Assembly: GCF_037392515.1 (NCBI RefSeq)
Contig: NC_090281.1
Coordinates: 50,906,145 to 50,970,144, forward strand
From: Haliotis asinina
Lineage: Eukaryota > Mollusca > Gastropoda > Lepetellida > Haliotidae
DNA length: 64,000 nt
Direction: 5' to 3'
Under the pieces are notes generated by a model. That model did no database searches. It saw only the letters and a list, made by a program, of their open reading frames with translations, and was not told the DNA's origin. Below are positions 1 to 11,757 of the stretch, one piece after another. Each line of letters opens with the position of its first letter. The stretch's first letter is position 1. The translations under genes and the position numbers were made by a program.

Positions 1-95
1 TTAAGGTTATGTTCATGTATCAGAGGTTTGAGTATGTGCGCCCGAGATTTTAATACATACAGGGAGAGAAAGAATTGTTCTATGTGTGATCGCAG
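1..95 (+). other. Intron sequence of channel copy 1, homologous to 18001-18094
   Basis: Shares GTTTGAGTATG, GGAGAGAAAGAA and TTGTTCT/CTGTTCT with the sequence just before the equivalent exon of copy 2. It ends in a GCAG acceptor. This is intronic conservation from the tandem duplication; no coding sequence is seen. Confidence 0.6.
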
Positions 96-3000
96 GTATT
101 TCTCCATCACCCGGACGTCCATCCAGACGCCAGCTCTACTGTCGTGACAGCTGCGCCTGGGTCCTCAACATATGTTGCCATACAAAAACTTCAGGTGGGT
201 AGGTTTGGTGTTTTTTAACATTGCACTCAGCAATACTCCAGCGATTCTGGCAGCGATATGTATATAACTGAGGCTGAAAGAAAATCCGGTGATCAACAAC
301 GTTAGCCCAAATCTACGTAATTTGGATGGCATGTGCCAGCCAGGTCCGAGAGCCTGACAAGCATGCGTTGTTGAAGACCAGTTGTATCCGGGATCTTCAC
401 GGGCGGTCCCCAGTACGGTGATTTACCTTCAGTTTGGGGGGATCTAGAGCCAGTGTTTATATTGTATTGTTCAAATAGTGGTAATAGTTTCCTTTGAAGG
501 GTTTCTTTTTTTATATTATACACCCATTACTTTTCAATGTCAAACATGATTCCCGTCACGATATGACTCAAATATTGCCGACGTGAAGTTAAACATTAAC
601 TCACTCAATCTTAACAGGTGACATGTAAGTACAGGCGGGTATGTTTGCTTATATATTCTGATTACTTTGAAACACGCTGCCGTTAGTATAGAAAGCGCCA
701 AGGGTATCATCCTGGTTATGCAGCATGGAAAGTTGAGAGCTCCAGAGAAGAATTCCTCCAAACTATGTTGTCATAGGTGTTCCTTGAGATGTACGCATGC
801 GTTCTGCAAGACATCGGTGATTAACGAAGCTTGATTGCAGTTTAATTTGAGTTGTCTATGTGAATACTTGTGCTTCTGCGATACCCTGCTGCTGTCGTGA
901 AGGAATCCCACTGGGACTGGGTGAATCCCAGCTGACTTTTTAAACTATTGGTCAAACGGCTGCGGCCGGGATCAGTGGTTAAAATTCAAGATGGCGACCC
1001 AACAGCGACAGAATTCCGGACATGTGACACCGAAGAGTGAAATTAGTGACTGAAGCAGTCGACCGTGAACCTCGTCAAAACAGTTTTGTCGATGCTGAAA
1101 GGTTTCAACTTAAGCACAACGAACAATGTGAAACGGAGGGTGACGGTGCTCACAAGAAATCACAGGTTAAGGTGACAGTTCGAGGTATCAGTGCCAGTAA
1201 TGCAGTCAGTCACGCGAGACCAGGCCCTCCCCTACGTAATTGAAGGAATTACGGCAAATTTGAAGGAATTGCATCTAAAATGTAAACAAACGCAGCCCAC
1301 TCGCGAAACAATTACAGCGATATCGGTAGTTTAGGGGTAATAACATGAACACAGCGCCCTTATCGGAAGCAATGTCGGTAATACTTGAAACACGCTCGGC
1401 CATCTTCGGAGATATATTCCGTTCCGTGATTTGACGGTCGCGTCCTGAAACTCCCACATCAAAACATGGCGTAGCTGGAAGGAGCACCCGTCTCGGTGAG
1501 TTTTGTTTTTAGTTTCTACTGTTTTCATTTTTATAATTATCCATCTTTGGCCATCCATGTTGAATGCGTTTGGGTATGAGGTATTGTCAGAGCTATAGAT
1601 TATTTTTGTAGGAAAAGATCGTCACTGCAAAAGAGCGTCATACGTCATTCCTCTAGAGGTTGTTTACGCCTCCGGGGGCATGACTTATGACGCTCTTTTG
1701 CAGTGACGATGTTTTCCTAAAGAAAGAAGGGTGTTTCAGTCTGTTTGAGTGGATAAAAGACCAAGTTTTAGAAGATCGAGACTGATCAAGGTTGATGACC
1801 TTGGCCAGAATGCATCAGATGTCATTGGTGACCTGTTTATCGGTGATGATGACCACACATCACCGCCTGTCAACCAAGGTCTTGCTATATTTGTGAGTGA
1901 TGTACTGCAAAAAAAAAACGGTGAATCGTGAGAAAATGAAAGAACTTTTCGTGCTTTTCGTGAAGCTGGTGTAATAGAGGAGATGCGGTGTGAGGCGAAG
2001 AAATCATTTCGTACTTCAGACGTCAAGACATAACAACTGCATGATATGCTTGCAAAACCTACAATGGAGAGCAATGTGTCGAATTCAGAGCTGGATGCCA
2101 AAACTTATTCTCAAAAGGCGAGAGATTCATTGCGGATCCTCATTGCAGTATAGCCAAATATGAACGATTCAAGACGGTAAGCCTTCCCTTCAAGAACTTG
2201 TGTCTCCCAAATGCGGTTGTGACTATTGAGGATCTTATCGGGTATGAACAACGATTTACGTATTTCTCTCTGCCTACCTAAATCCTGCTCAAATACAGTT
2301 AAGTTTTGAATATGTTCACCTATACTACTTATTCCCGTAAATAACAAGAAAATCTATTTCTTCTTATGTTATTTATCCGTTCCCCAAACTACCACTAAAT
2401 CAATACAATATCCCCAAAATAACAAACAAAACATGGAAACTGAAGCTGGTCTTAGTACAAGACTTGCGATTGCAAGAACACGTACCAGCTGTGGGCATCG
2501 GACGACTGACGATTTACTGCCTATGGGAGGCTTATACGTATATATAGCCGACATCGGGCCACGTGATTGGGCCAATGCGCGCTCCTTGCATCTCTGCCCT
2601 TCAAAATGGCGGAGCATGCAAGAAGCGTGACATCGTCTTGTCTTCCCAGATATGAGGTCCGCATGGACATAAACTTCTATACATAAGAGACTATAAAGGT
2701 AGGTACTATGTCAGCCAATTACCCAACTACCTAACTACCTCATTACTTACCCTTTTTATACTTGTATACCCCGCGACGTCCACACATGTCCTCATCACTA
2801 ATTAGGCTTTTTTGGATTAGGCTTTCTGGCTGACCTGTACAAACAAGGTCTCAGTTACGAAGCACTGAACACCGCAAGGTCAGCCTTATCACCCGTGATC
2901 AAATTCAACAGTATGCCCTTGAGACAGCATGGCATAGTAGTTAGATTCACGAAGGGTGCATTTACTTTAAGCCCATCGATGCCAAACAGCTGTTACATGA

Positions 3001-5276
3001 GACTTGTCATCACCATGGACTCTCGACATGCATGCATGCATTCGGCCCCACAATTTCAGAACATTTCAAATACATCACTGACTTTTGTTTCTAGTATCGT
3101 TACCAGACCCACCCCTACATGGCATTTGATGACACTGCTTGCGTGGACACAAACAGTCTTGATTTTGTGAATCCCCTGAAGTTCTACTCCCGCTATTCCT
3201 ATGACCATTGCTTCATGGAGTGTGTTCAGCTGAAGGCATTTAAACAGTGTGGGTGTGTTGGACCTTATGTCCCAGGTATGTGTATTTGTTAAATGTTTGC
3301 ATCAGTTTATATGGAATACTGCAATACTACTGGAACGATGCAAGAACTCTTTTGAAGAACAGGGTAATATGACACAGATCTACGGTGTACTGGACAAACC
3401 AACTTCCGCTTTTATTACTCACGCTAAGCTCTCTCGACAAAATTCTTATATTAGACATCAAAACCCACCTGTGGCAAATCGCAAGCATTGTTTTATTGAT
3501 TTCCATTACAGTGGCTAGTCGTCGCTGCTCCCTAGTACAACTGCATACTTGTTACAATCCTGCTGTTAGTGAGTATATCAGCTCTTTACCCTTAACACGA
3601 TGCCCGTGAAGATTCATTAATCTTCAGTAACCTATGCTTGTCATGAGAGGCGGCTAATGGGTTAGGGTGGTCAGGTTTACTGATTTGGTTGAAATAATCC
3701 CCCCTAATCAAACTGCGTAGAACGATGCTCATGATGATTTGACTGAACTGTCTGGTCTGCCTGGCCTCTGTGACAGCTAAGTAAAATATACATGCAAGGG
3801 CCGGCTATCGTCACTTTAGAAAGTGCTTTATCTTTGGCAATTCACACTTCCGGTTTACACAAAATGAAATGACAGACTGGAAAGAAACGAAATAAGATTT
3901 CGTTTAGCGTGAATACATTGATGGTCTAATCAATTGCATCAGGTGTGTATATTTCACAAGGACGTCTTGTTGTGGCTTAGACAAATCAACCTCAGTAAAT
4001 ATTGGAATAAACCACAATCAAAAGCTAATCTTGATTTTCTGTGGAAATATCAGAGTCAAGGCTGTGGTCTCCCGGTTTGGTAACAATGGATTCAAAATGA
4101 GACATGCCTGTTGCAGAAACCACAAGAACGTGTTAGGCATGTTGGTTTAATGTATCTTGAAATATCCAAAATCGTGTAAATATTGCTGAATGCACGTTTC
4201 CTTTTACGAGGATCGTTGTCCAAGAATGGTACCTTCGCGAAGGAGTGTAGGTGTCTCAGCGAGTGCGTGTTCGACAGGTACACAGCCCAGGTGTCCTCCA
4301 GTTCCTTCCCCGCCGACAAATGGGAATCTTCGCTTCTCAATGAAACGGGGGCCAAGAACAGGGAGAGTATGATGTATGAACTCCACGTTCTCCACACTCT
4401 TACTTAATAAAGGTTAAAACAAGTCATGGATATTTTTATTTCCGCAGATGGATTGGACAGGGATCCCTTTTAGGGAACACCTGGTCTCATCATCATTTAA
4501 TAGTAATTCATAAATAAATGCTCATTATACAACGGGAATGGTTCTGTATACACCCTGAGATTTAAGCCTTATGTTTCAGTCTGAATGAATTTCGCCCGGA
4601 TTCCCCAAAATACTTCATAAAAGCTTCACGTTTGATGTTATAAAATTGTGCTTCAAACATGGTGGTTTATGGTTTGAATTGCAGGTTGATCTTGACGTTG
4701 ATCAAAATGTCATTGACTTTACTCCCAAGAACTTAATATTTGTGTATAACTATTTGCCCATGTGTGTTATTCAGAGATAACTTTTTGGAACTGAAAGTGT
4801 TTTACGACCAGATGATGGTGACATCCGTCACACAACTACCTCAATATACTGCTGCCTCTCTGTTTTGTAAGTATGCAATTGCTGAAGCTCCCCTATACCA
4901 TAAATCCTGGGACGGAGCACGATTCGACCTGGAGCGTCTGGATTTAGTGTTCAAAGTTACGTCCCTTTTGCACCATGTGACATTCTACACCATATGACAT
5001 TCTGCGCCATATGACAATCTGCACCATATGACATTCTGCACTATATCATGTAGCTGTGATGCGCTTTTCAGAATTGTGATACGTCAAGAATCACGACGTA
5101 GATGTTGATGTGATGGTGTTGTTGTTGCAGCCAGTGTCGGGGGTCAGATGGGACTGTGTCTCGGAGCCAGCATCCTGACAGTGGCAGAGATCGCGGAACT
5201 CTTGGTGTTCGTCCTCGTCTTCCTCTTCGACAAATGTAGAGGAAGAAAAGCTCGTAACAGAATCAGCAACTGGTAG
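96..5276 (+). CDS. DEG/ENaC-family cation channel subunit, copy 1 (3' part; 5' exons outside window)
   Basis: Trimeric sodium-permeable channels of this family sit in the plasma membrane, with two membrane segments and a large cysteine-rich ectodomain. Exons seen: 96-194, 3095-3275, 3512-3568, 4211-4373, 4775-4866 and 5131-5276 (stop TAG 5274-5276), each with AG/GT borders and agreeing phases, giving 245 residues plus stop. The first reads VFLHHPDVHPDASSTVVTAA and then PGSSTYVAIQKLQ, the family's 'PGF..Y.A..K' ectodomain strand. The second ends with the Cys-rich HCFMECVQLKAFKQCGCVG. The last holds GGQMGLCLGASILTV, the pre-TM2/TM2 region with the GAS selectivity filter, then a very short tail ending RISNW. 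The exon carrying TM1 lies to the left of the window. All six exons match in length and phase those of the complete copy at 16.1-22.1 kb. One visible difference is PGS where copy 2 has PGF. The six exons have no internal stop, so the gene looks alive. The ligand (peptide, proton or other) cannot be told from sequence. Confidence 0.9.
207..401 (-). repeat. SINE family A copy, minus orientation
   Basis: On the minus strand it runs from the head CCCGTGAAGATCC to the tail with AGTATTGCTGAGTGCAA. This matches the family consensus seen best at 23287-23558 (head with CCCGTGAAGGTCC, middle GATCACTGGATTGTCTGG, tail AATATTGCTGAGTGCGGCG). It lies in an intron of channel copy 1 and is diverged. Confidence 0.6.
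402..612 (+). repeat. Family C retroposon 3' end (LINE-tail-like)
   Basis: Contains CCCCAGTACGGTGATTTACC, GATCTAGAGCCAGTGTTTAT and CACGATATGACTCAAATATT, ending TTAACTCACTCAATC. The same ordered blocks recur at about 11460-11757 and 14366-14606. The tail resembles those of the SINEs in this window. Confidence 0.55.
1610..1718. mobile_element. Hairpin MITE
   Basis: Two near-perfect inverted arms (about 1610-1648 and 1680-1718) share TCGTCACTGCAAAAGAGCG on one side and its complement on the other, with a ~30-bp loop. The arms begin AGGAAAAGATCG and end CGATGTTTTCCT. It is non-coding and lies in the first visible intron of channel copy 1; the equivalent intron of copy 2 lacks it. A small foldback-type DNA transposon is likely. 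Confidence 0.75.
1719..3094 (+). other. Intron of channel copy 1, no gene recognised
   Basis: Mostly unique sequence. An open frame at 1749-1931 resembles nothing I recognise and has no start or splice context. The last ~60 bp before the exon (TTCGGCCCCACAATTTCAGA onward) is shared with the intron before 18773. This intron is about 2.9 kb; its copy 2 counterpart is about 0.58 kb. Confidence 0.4.
4972..5046 (+). repeat. Short tandem repeat, ~18-bp period
   Basis: Four to five imperfect units of the type CACCATATGACATTCTGC lie in the last intron of channel copy 1, between the exons ending 4866 and starting 5131. The matching intron of copy 2 shows no such array. Confidence 0.7.
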
Positions 5277-5361
5277 ACAGAGCAATTTCCCTTCACGTGC
5301 CATACAGAATATATCTGTCATGAAGAAATACGTTTCTATACAACGTCCCAACACGAGTCAC

Positions 5362-5560
5362 TCTGGTTGTTGTTTGCTGACTCAGCCATATTCCTGCTAT
5401 ATGACAGAGATCTGCAACTAATACAGACTGGACCACACCATCCAGTGATGAAAGTATGAGCATCGATCTACGCTACTGGCCATGGGATACAATGACATAT
5501 TAACCAAGACATATGGGTTGCATTGTGTTAACCCATGTTTTGATGAGGTCATCCTGTTCA
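5362..5560 (-). repeat. SINE family A relic downstream of channel copy 1
   Basis: Minus-strand SINE with recognisable blocks (ACCATCCAGTGATGA, GAGCATCGATCTACG, CCATGGGATACAATGACA). A related relic sits at the same place after copy 2 (about 22190-22310), so the insertion is older than the gene duplication. Confidence 0.6.
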
Positions 5561-5578
5561 AGCCAGGATTGAGTAGAA

Positions 5579-5840
5579 GATAATGTTCTTAACTATCACC
5601 AGTCTGCCTATCTATCAAAGCACTATGAATCACTTTGGCAACTTCGATCTATGTCTCCTCTGTGAACCAAACCCAAGACTTAGATGGTTTGGGAAAACCA
5701 TCTTCAATGCAGCAACATTGTGGAATGAACTGCATGCTGACTCGAAAACAATCTCTGCACTTTCAAAAGGACTTTACAGATCTACCTGTTTAGCAAATTT
5801 AACAACAGTCTTACCTGCCCGAATACAAACTTTGTGAAAT
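5579..5840 (+). mobile_element. Non-LTR retrotransposon ORF2 C-terminal fragment
   Basis: An open frame reads FGKTIFNAATLWNELHADSK, close to the 'G.R.F..AAP.LWN.LP' block at the C-terminal end of many LINE ORF2 proteins. It is truncated at both ends and probably a dead copy. It is distinct from the LINE that starts near 5985. Confidence 0.6.
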
Positions 5841-5984
5841 ACTAGTGAACGCTTGTAAGCGCTATGATCATTTACCTAAAGAATATAGGATAGCGCATTT
5901 TCTGGGCTAAAGTTCATGAATCACAAGAGGGGTTTAGAGGGGGTTACTCTACCCTGATAATAAGTTCAATCTTCAAAGCCTTGT

Positions 5985-7375
5985 ACAGCTGTATATCTCA
6001 CGTGGAAGATTGTTTTATTTGTAGATCTTACCAAAGCAGTGGGCTCAGTTGATTGGAACAAATTATGGAAGCGACTCACCCAGCAGTACCTGATGGAAAA
6101 TTCTATTATAATGTGAAATGAATAGTTTGCTGATGATGTCATCATGTTCTCAAGTACAGTTTTAGGGTCTACAAAAACAAATGACCTTACTTAAAAGCCA
6201 TTTCCTTGAGTTTAAGTTTAATGTAAATGCAAATCAAACAAAGGTTGTTGTCTTTAAGAATGGCGGTAAACTATCCAAATCAGAAACATGGTTTTGAAAT
6301 GGAGACTATATGTTGTAAGAGGATATATGTCTAGGTATCCATATTGCCAGTACGTTAACCATGGTATCACCAAGGTAAAAGTTCTGCTTTACAGGGACGA
6401 AAATTCATATGGGCATTTACAGAAACTTAAAGTAATTGAGAAACAGATTTCACAATGTTTGATACAAAACTTAAGCCAAGTTTCTTACACTGGGCAGCGG
6501 TCTGGGGAGGTTCTCGTTTGGAAGCATTAGAAAAGGGTCACTTCTACGCGTGTAAAAAATCTAGAAGATAAATTAAGTATAAGATCAGATATGATGATCA
6601 ATGGTGAATGAGGTCGAGCAGAAAAAAGTTATTAAATACCGGGTGATGCTCTTGAAGATGTTTCTATCATGATTTTTCCAAGAAATGTTATGATATGTTT
6701 GTTTGATACTTATGGAAAATCAAACTGGGCAACGAATGTAAGAAATTTACAAATTCATTTTTATAGTGGTTTTATAGTGATGTATTTCTGTCACTAAGTA
6801 TCACCTGCCACGAGTCATTTTATAATGCTTTTTCACAAAGATTGTAAAATATGTACACTCAGACCTGGAATTCATCTTTGATATAGTCGCCCAAATCCCA
6901 TTTTTACAGCATTTTTGAATTTGTGTTAAATACAGAACAATACCTCCACGATACTAATTCCAGAAAATGTGTCGTTTCAACATTTAGATATAGATGTTCT
7001 TCAGAGGTGTTATAATCGTCCTAGAGAAAAGGCGACTATGCTTGTCGTAAGAGGCGACTAACGGGATCCGGTGGTCAGACTCGCTGACTTGGTTGACACA
7101 TGTCATCGGTTCCCACTTGCGCAGATCGATGCTCATGTTGTTGATCACTGGATTGTCTGGTCCCGACTCGATTATTTTCAGACCACCGGAATATTGCTGT
7201 GTGCGGCGTAAAACTAAACTCACTCACTCCAGAAAACAGATTTTGTTAATTTTGTACATTAAAAGTAATTGAAGAGGAACTCGACGTTTTGCTGGTATGT
7301 TCTTACTACACTGATTTAAGGACAAACTATCTACCTCAATATTACCATTCATATCCCTACCACGCCCATGTAATC
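5985..7375 (+). mobile_element. LINE remnant (reverse-transcriptase part), interrupted by a SINE
   Basis: Reverse-transcriptase motifs are readable: VDLTKAVGSVDWNKLWKRL (motif A type), FADDVIMFSS (the catalytic [FY]ADD) and NVNANQTKVVVFKNGGKLSK. The C-terminal Cys/His region continues at 7229-7370 with FCTLKVIEEELDVLLVC and YYTDLRTNYLPQYY. Stops and frame changes occur throughout, so it is a fossil. A family A SINE (about 7016-7228) splits the C-terminal region between LDIDVLQRCYNR and the Cys segment. Confidence 0.8.
7016..7228 (+). repeat. SINE family A copy inserted in LINE
   Basis: Carries CTATGCTTGTCGTAAGAGGC, GCTGACTTGGTTGACACATG, GTTGATCACTGGATTGTCTG and the tail GTGCGGCGTAAAACTAAACT followed by CACTCACTC. 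Little diverged from the copy at 23287. It lacks the first ~30 bp of the family head. Confidence 0.85.
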
Positions 7376-7378
7376 TTT

Positions 7379-7410
7379 ACCCGTGAAGGTCCCGGGGTAG
7401 AATCTGTTAA
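7379..7410 (+). repeat. SINE family A head fragment
   Basis: CCCGTGAAGGTCCCGGGGTA followed by GAAT is identical to the start of the SINE at 23287, but the copy stops there. The rest of the element is missing. Confidence 0.6.
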
Positions 7411-7504
7411 TGAATTCGAATAATACAACTTGCATTCACATAGAAAACAACGTTTGCAGATATTGGGATTATTGTTATCAGATATGTATTTATTCAATAC
7501 CGGA

Positions 7505-7535
<31 letters not shown>

Positions 7536-7605
7536 TGTATGTATGTATGTATGTATGTATGTATGTATGTATGTATGTATGTATGTATGTATGTATGTAT
7601 GTATG

Positions 7606-7635
<30 letters not shown>
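7505..7635. repeat. (ATGT)n microsatellite
   Basis: About 32 uninterrupted copies of the tetranucleotide. Because 4 is not a multiple of 3, all frames read a YVCM-type repeat on + and YIHT on -, which creates spurious open frames. It is followed by a short (TA)-rich run. Confidence 0.97.
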
Positions 7636-7636
<1 letters not shown>

Positions 7637-7876
7637 TATTTATTTCTCTTATATATATATTTATGCATGTATATATATAAGGATAGGTGAGCGATACTAG
7701 TTTATAGTCCCGCATTACCCTTCCAGTGTGTTTTTTGCTTTTGTTGTTGATGTTGTTACTGTCGTTTTTCTTTGATTAAATTGTTTGAAACTGTGATTTT
7801 ATTCCTTGTAAAAGTGTGTAAACCTCAGTACATCATGAAATCTGGAAGGAAGTTCAAGATCTCCCGATTCTGATGA

Positions 7877-7887
7877 CAACGACAACG

Positions 7888-7918
<31 letters not shown>

Positions 7919-7919
7919 G
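7877..7919. repeat. (CAACGA/CAA)n microsatellite
   Basis: Begins as GACAACGACAACGACAAC and becomes a pure CAA run. It lies next to a tRNA-like segment with a B-box-like GGTTCGATCCCCGG at 7992-8005. No gene here. Confidence 0.85.
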
Positions 7920-8019
7920 TGATATCTATCTATGTTGCTGTACGATTGTCCTTGTCCTGCTAGGCGACTCTGTTGCCCGGCAACTGAGGCTGGTTCGATC
8001 CCCGGTCCAGTCATGCCAG

Positions 8020-9900
8020 AAGAAGTTCATAGACGCTACTTCCTGTTTTCTTGAAAGACGCTGGGCAGTAAGGGAATAACATTGATTCGTCCGCTAGGAA
8101 TTTGTGTTGTTTCTGAGTGAAGTATCAATGTTGAAATTGAGACTTGTCCCACTTAAAATCGACGTTGACCAGCAAAATGAAAAGCACGCTGGCACGCACA
8201 TGGATGAAGATGACGTTTAACACAGGTGTGTTCCCTGCTCAAGGCGTAATACACGAGTCGATTTCTGTACCGAAGGAACAGAGTTTGTACCGTAATACAC
8301 TCTTCAAAACCAGAAACGCAAGTGATTTTGAAATGACTGGACTCATGTAGTTGCGGCAATTACAATACACATATACTATTTCTTTGCAAAACATCATATT
8401 GTAAACAACTTCCACATCAAAACGCGGCAGTGTTTATTGTGTCCCTTGTGTTAAAAGCCTTGGAAGAAATATTCACCAAAATGTCACCAAGAAAATATAC
8501 AAAGCAAAATGCACGTGCAAGTAAGCAAGTATGTATGTGGCATCGGTCACTATAAAAAGGCAATCGTTGTGTTTCATCTTGTATGCTGAAGGGGGAATCA
8601 TCACGATAAGACTGAGTGCCGCCAAGATAAAACTGCCACCTTTCAACGATCATTAGAGCACCATATCTTGCCTTTGGGATCGTTTCCAGCAGACCAAAAT
8701 ACGCCCAAGATTGCCCGCGCTGTCCTAGAGTTACCACCTAAGCCACTGACCACTGCATCCACTGCACCCCCTGCATCCCCTGCATCCACTGTTCACTGTC
8801 AGCAGTGCCGGGGCCCATAGACCTTACATTTATATGTCACATTGTGAAGGTATTGTGAAGTTAATAATTCTGTGTTTCGAATACGCCCCTAGTAACAGCT
8901 CTTGAGCTCAGCTCTTGAGGAGTCATCATGAACACAACAGTGTACCTTACAGTATTTATCATTTTCTTGGGATAATACAGTGAGGTTCATTGGATTTATA
9001 TTTGGATACCTACTTCACTGGTTAACACTATTGAATATCTCCTGGACATAACATTAACATGAAGCTATGAGTCAGCTCAAAAGCAACTTAACTCCGTTGT
9101 AATTCATCTAAGTGACTGTCCAATAAGTCACATGTTAGTAGATCCTATACAGTATTCTTTCATAGAGAATACAGTACATGGTGTCCATGACGTTTTGGGA
9201 AGGGGCGAGTAACTCATTCAGGTGAAAATACAGATTCTGATTGCACCTCAACAGCAATAAAATACTACATTGTTTGATGAACACGGTGATGCTGTTTGAC
9301 AACACATATATTGTCACGTATGGCGATCTTTTTCAAAATCTATGATCAAATCGTAAGTGAATCCCTCATATCATCACAGCTTTCCTAATAGAACACGACT
9401 GTGTACAACATTTCAAATCAGTGAATAAGTATATAATACGAGTGTAACTTGTTGCTTGATTAAACATAAATATATTGTTGAAATGTGATTTTCAAATGTA
9501 ATTATGGTATCACAAAACTTCTCACCTTGAGAACCCATGAAAACTCATGTAAATTTCACATTAATCCGACGTATTTTAAGTTTGTACAATACCCTCATGT
9601 TCTTGTGGTTAAATCAACTGATTAACCAACCATTAAGTATTGGAATAAATATAAGCCTTTATCAAAGTCGCCTCCAAAACATTTTGTCTGTAACACAGTA
9701 CTCAAAGAAAGCCTTCTTCTTGCAAAACTGGGTCAATGCATCTCAAGGGCTGCTGTTCTGCTGTAAATACGTATTGTGATATTTCAGCTTAAACTATGCC
9801 GTTTGTAAATGCGACTGACATGTTATATGTGATATATCATTGTTTTTATTTAAATACCTTTGTAAGCTGAGATTATTGCTACACACCTGACCAAAGTACT
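8020..9900. other. Intergenic, no gene recognised
   Basis: AT-rich unique sequence with scattered short open frames that have no family resemblance or splice context. A short CTGCATCC/CTGCACCC-type tandem run lies near 8755-8800. I see nothing else to support. Confidence 0.5.
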
Positions 9901-9904
9901 CCCT

Positions 9905-10360
9905 GTCCGTTGAGATGATTTAGTGTCGCACATCCCTGATGCAGGTACGAGGGGTTGTCTGGTCATACCCAACATTTCCGGGTAGCTGATGTGATGATAA
10001 CGAATTACGAGTGATGTACCCTCGATGTTTGTTTAAACAAACATCGACGGTACATCTACCCATGGGCCCCGAGGGAACATTGAACAACGTATCTATCTTA
10101 CTGAACACCTCAATGTTAATTTTATTTGAAGCACGAGACAAATATTTTCGTAACCATCGCTAGATTTTACAGACAAGAAAAACAGATTTAGAGTTATCTC
10201 CTTTCCATCAATTTGCATTCGCGAAACATCGGTATTTTCCCTACATCATACGTGATTTAATGTCATACAAGATAAAGAATTACTACCATGAAGTACCGAA
10301 TAAGTTCGGCATTCCCAGCGGGGTACATAGCAATGTTACTCTTGTCAGCGGGGTACATTG
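9905..10360. repeat. Dispersed repeat D copy with perfect-palindrome core (empty site)
   Basis: Shares ordered blocks with 35250-35516 plus 37302-37550: CCCATGGGCCC/CCCATGGTCC, CTGAACACCTCAATGTTAA, TTTGAAGCA, GCTAGATTTTACAGA and AGATTTAGAGTTATCTCC. The later part (TGAAGTACCGAATAAG, TTCGGCATTC) is also found near 61550. At 10013-10056 it holds a 44-bp palindrome with a single mismatched pair, centred on GTTTAAAC. Confidence 0.7.
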
Positions 10361-11459
10361 GAAATAGTATAAGAGCGTTCATCCTATCAGAAAGCGACAT
10401 TAATGTGCGAGGTAATATAAGAGTCATTTGACCCGTTCAGTGTATACCTTTTAAACAAAATAAAACATTGACATGAAAACAATGGATGCACAGGGCTTAA
10501 TTGTTTTTCACAGGAGAACACTGTGTGATATCTAGTGTTCTGCATCAAGGTAGGTGTACATTCCACTGACATGAACTTAAAAGTCAATGCTGTTCTCCCT
10601 TATTGTCAGTCATAATGTATGAGTCAAAATCGAACAGAATTCACACCAAACACATAAACCAGGCAATGTCAGGGGAAACAACTCATTCCCGAAGACTCAC
10701 CGTTGCTATGTTATACTGCCATTTATACTAACATAACATTTACCTATTTACAAAATTTACCTATTTTCCTGTTAATCTGTAGTTCCCCATCCAAACATCC
10801 TTTCCTCAACTCACGTATACGCAAATACATCTCTCTTATATCTTCTTCTTCTTCCATTTTATTTTACTGAACATGCTTTTAAATGCTTTCTGCGTCCGTA
10901 AAAGACTTTTATCATAGACGTCATGAGGATGTGGGTATGGATAGCTCACAAGCAGCGATGAGATCAGGTACCAAGCCCCATTTATGACACCCACCGTCAA
11001 CATATACAAAGGAGTACTGAAATACCTTTCGTTTAATTTTTCCAGCCCAAATTCGATTTAGCAATTTAATAAATATCTGTGGTGAAATGGGTGACGATGA
11101 GAAATAAATATGTTGCTTTAATAACGGTTTTAGCAACAATAAGAGTTAGACTTATTGTACGACGACTTTGCTTCAGGTGTTTCCCATTGTGGTCATTACC
11201 CATTACTATTCTGATTGAGCAACCACTAGCTGTCGCAGTATACGGCAAGATGCTTTTATGACCATCTCATGTAAACGTGTGATATTTTATCTTAATGCCA
11301 GTCTCTGAGCCAGTACATTTGGTACTCTTTTTACCAGTATTCAGCTGGAAATCCATCTTGGCCTTCTTAATCCATGTGTGTTTTCTTAATCCATACGGTA
11401 TTGTGCAATGCCGTTCTATCTTTTATAATTTTTTTTGTGAGTCGGTGTTTCTGTTGGCT
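10360..11459. other. Intergenic, nothing recognised
   Basis: AT-rich, with only short open frames on both strands and no recognisable domain, RNA gene or inverted repeat. Confidence 0.45.
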
Positions 11460-11757
11460 ATAGGAATGCCCCCAGATTCACCACACGCTGTGGCATATAA
11501 CAGGATACCGGGTCCCTAGTATGTCGATCTACCTTCAGTTGTTTGCGATCTATAGCCAGGTTGTATAGTGTACTATCCAAATAGTGCTGTTAGTTTTAAC
11601 TTTCATTTCTAATTGTGATATTATGGTGATTTTACTGTCCTCGACAGGTTTTTATAAATATACATATATTCCTTTTCTGTGTCAAGAATGTTCTCTTCAC
11701 GATATGGCTGCAAAAATGCCGATGTGACGTTAATATCAATTCACTCACTCACTACTA
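11460..11757 (+). repeat. Family C retroposon 3' end
   Basis: Ordered blocks CCGGGTCCCTAGTATGTCGA, CTACCTTCAGTTGT, GATCTATAGCCAGG, TTTTACTGTCCTCGACAGG and CGATATGGCTGCAAAAATGC end in (CACT)n. The organisation matches the copies at 402-612 and 14366-14606. It is likely a LINE 3' UTR, inferred from the shared tail. Confidence 0.6.

Noticed and set aside
4365-4370. Donor at GAGA|GTATGA for the 163-nt channel exon
   Set aside because: Its phase does not fit the CAG acceptor of the next exon. The donor 7 nt later (phase 2) fits in both paralogues.
7357-7715. Open frames on both strands around 7.4-7.7 kb
   Set aside because: They are translations of the (ATGT)n microsatellite; the YVCM/YIHT repeats carry no protein signal.
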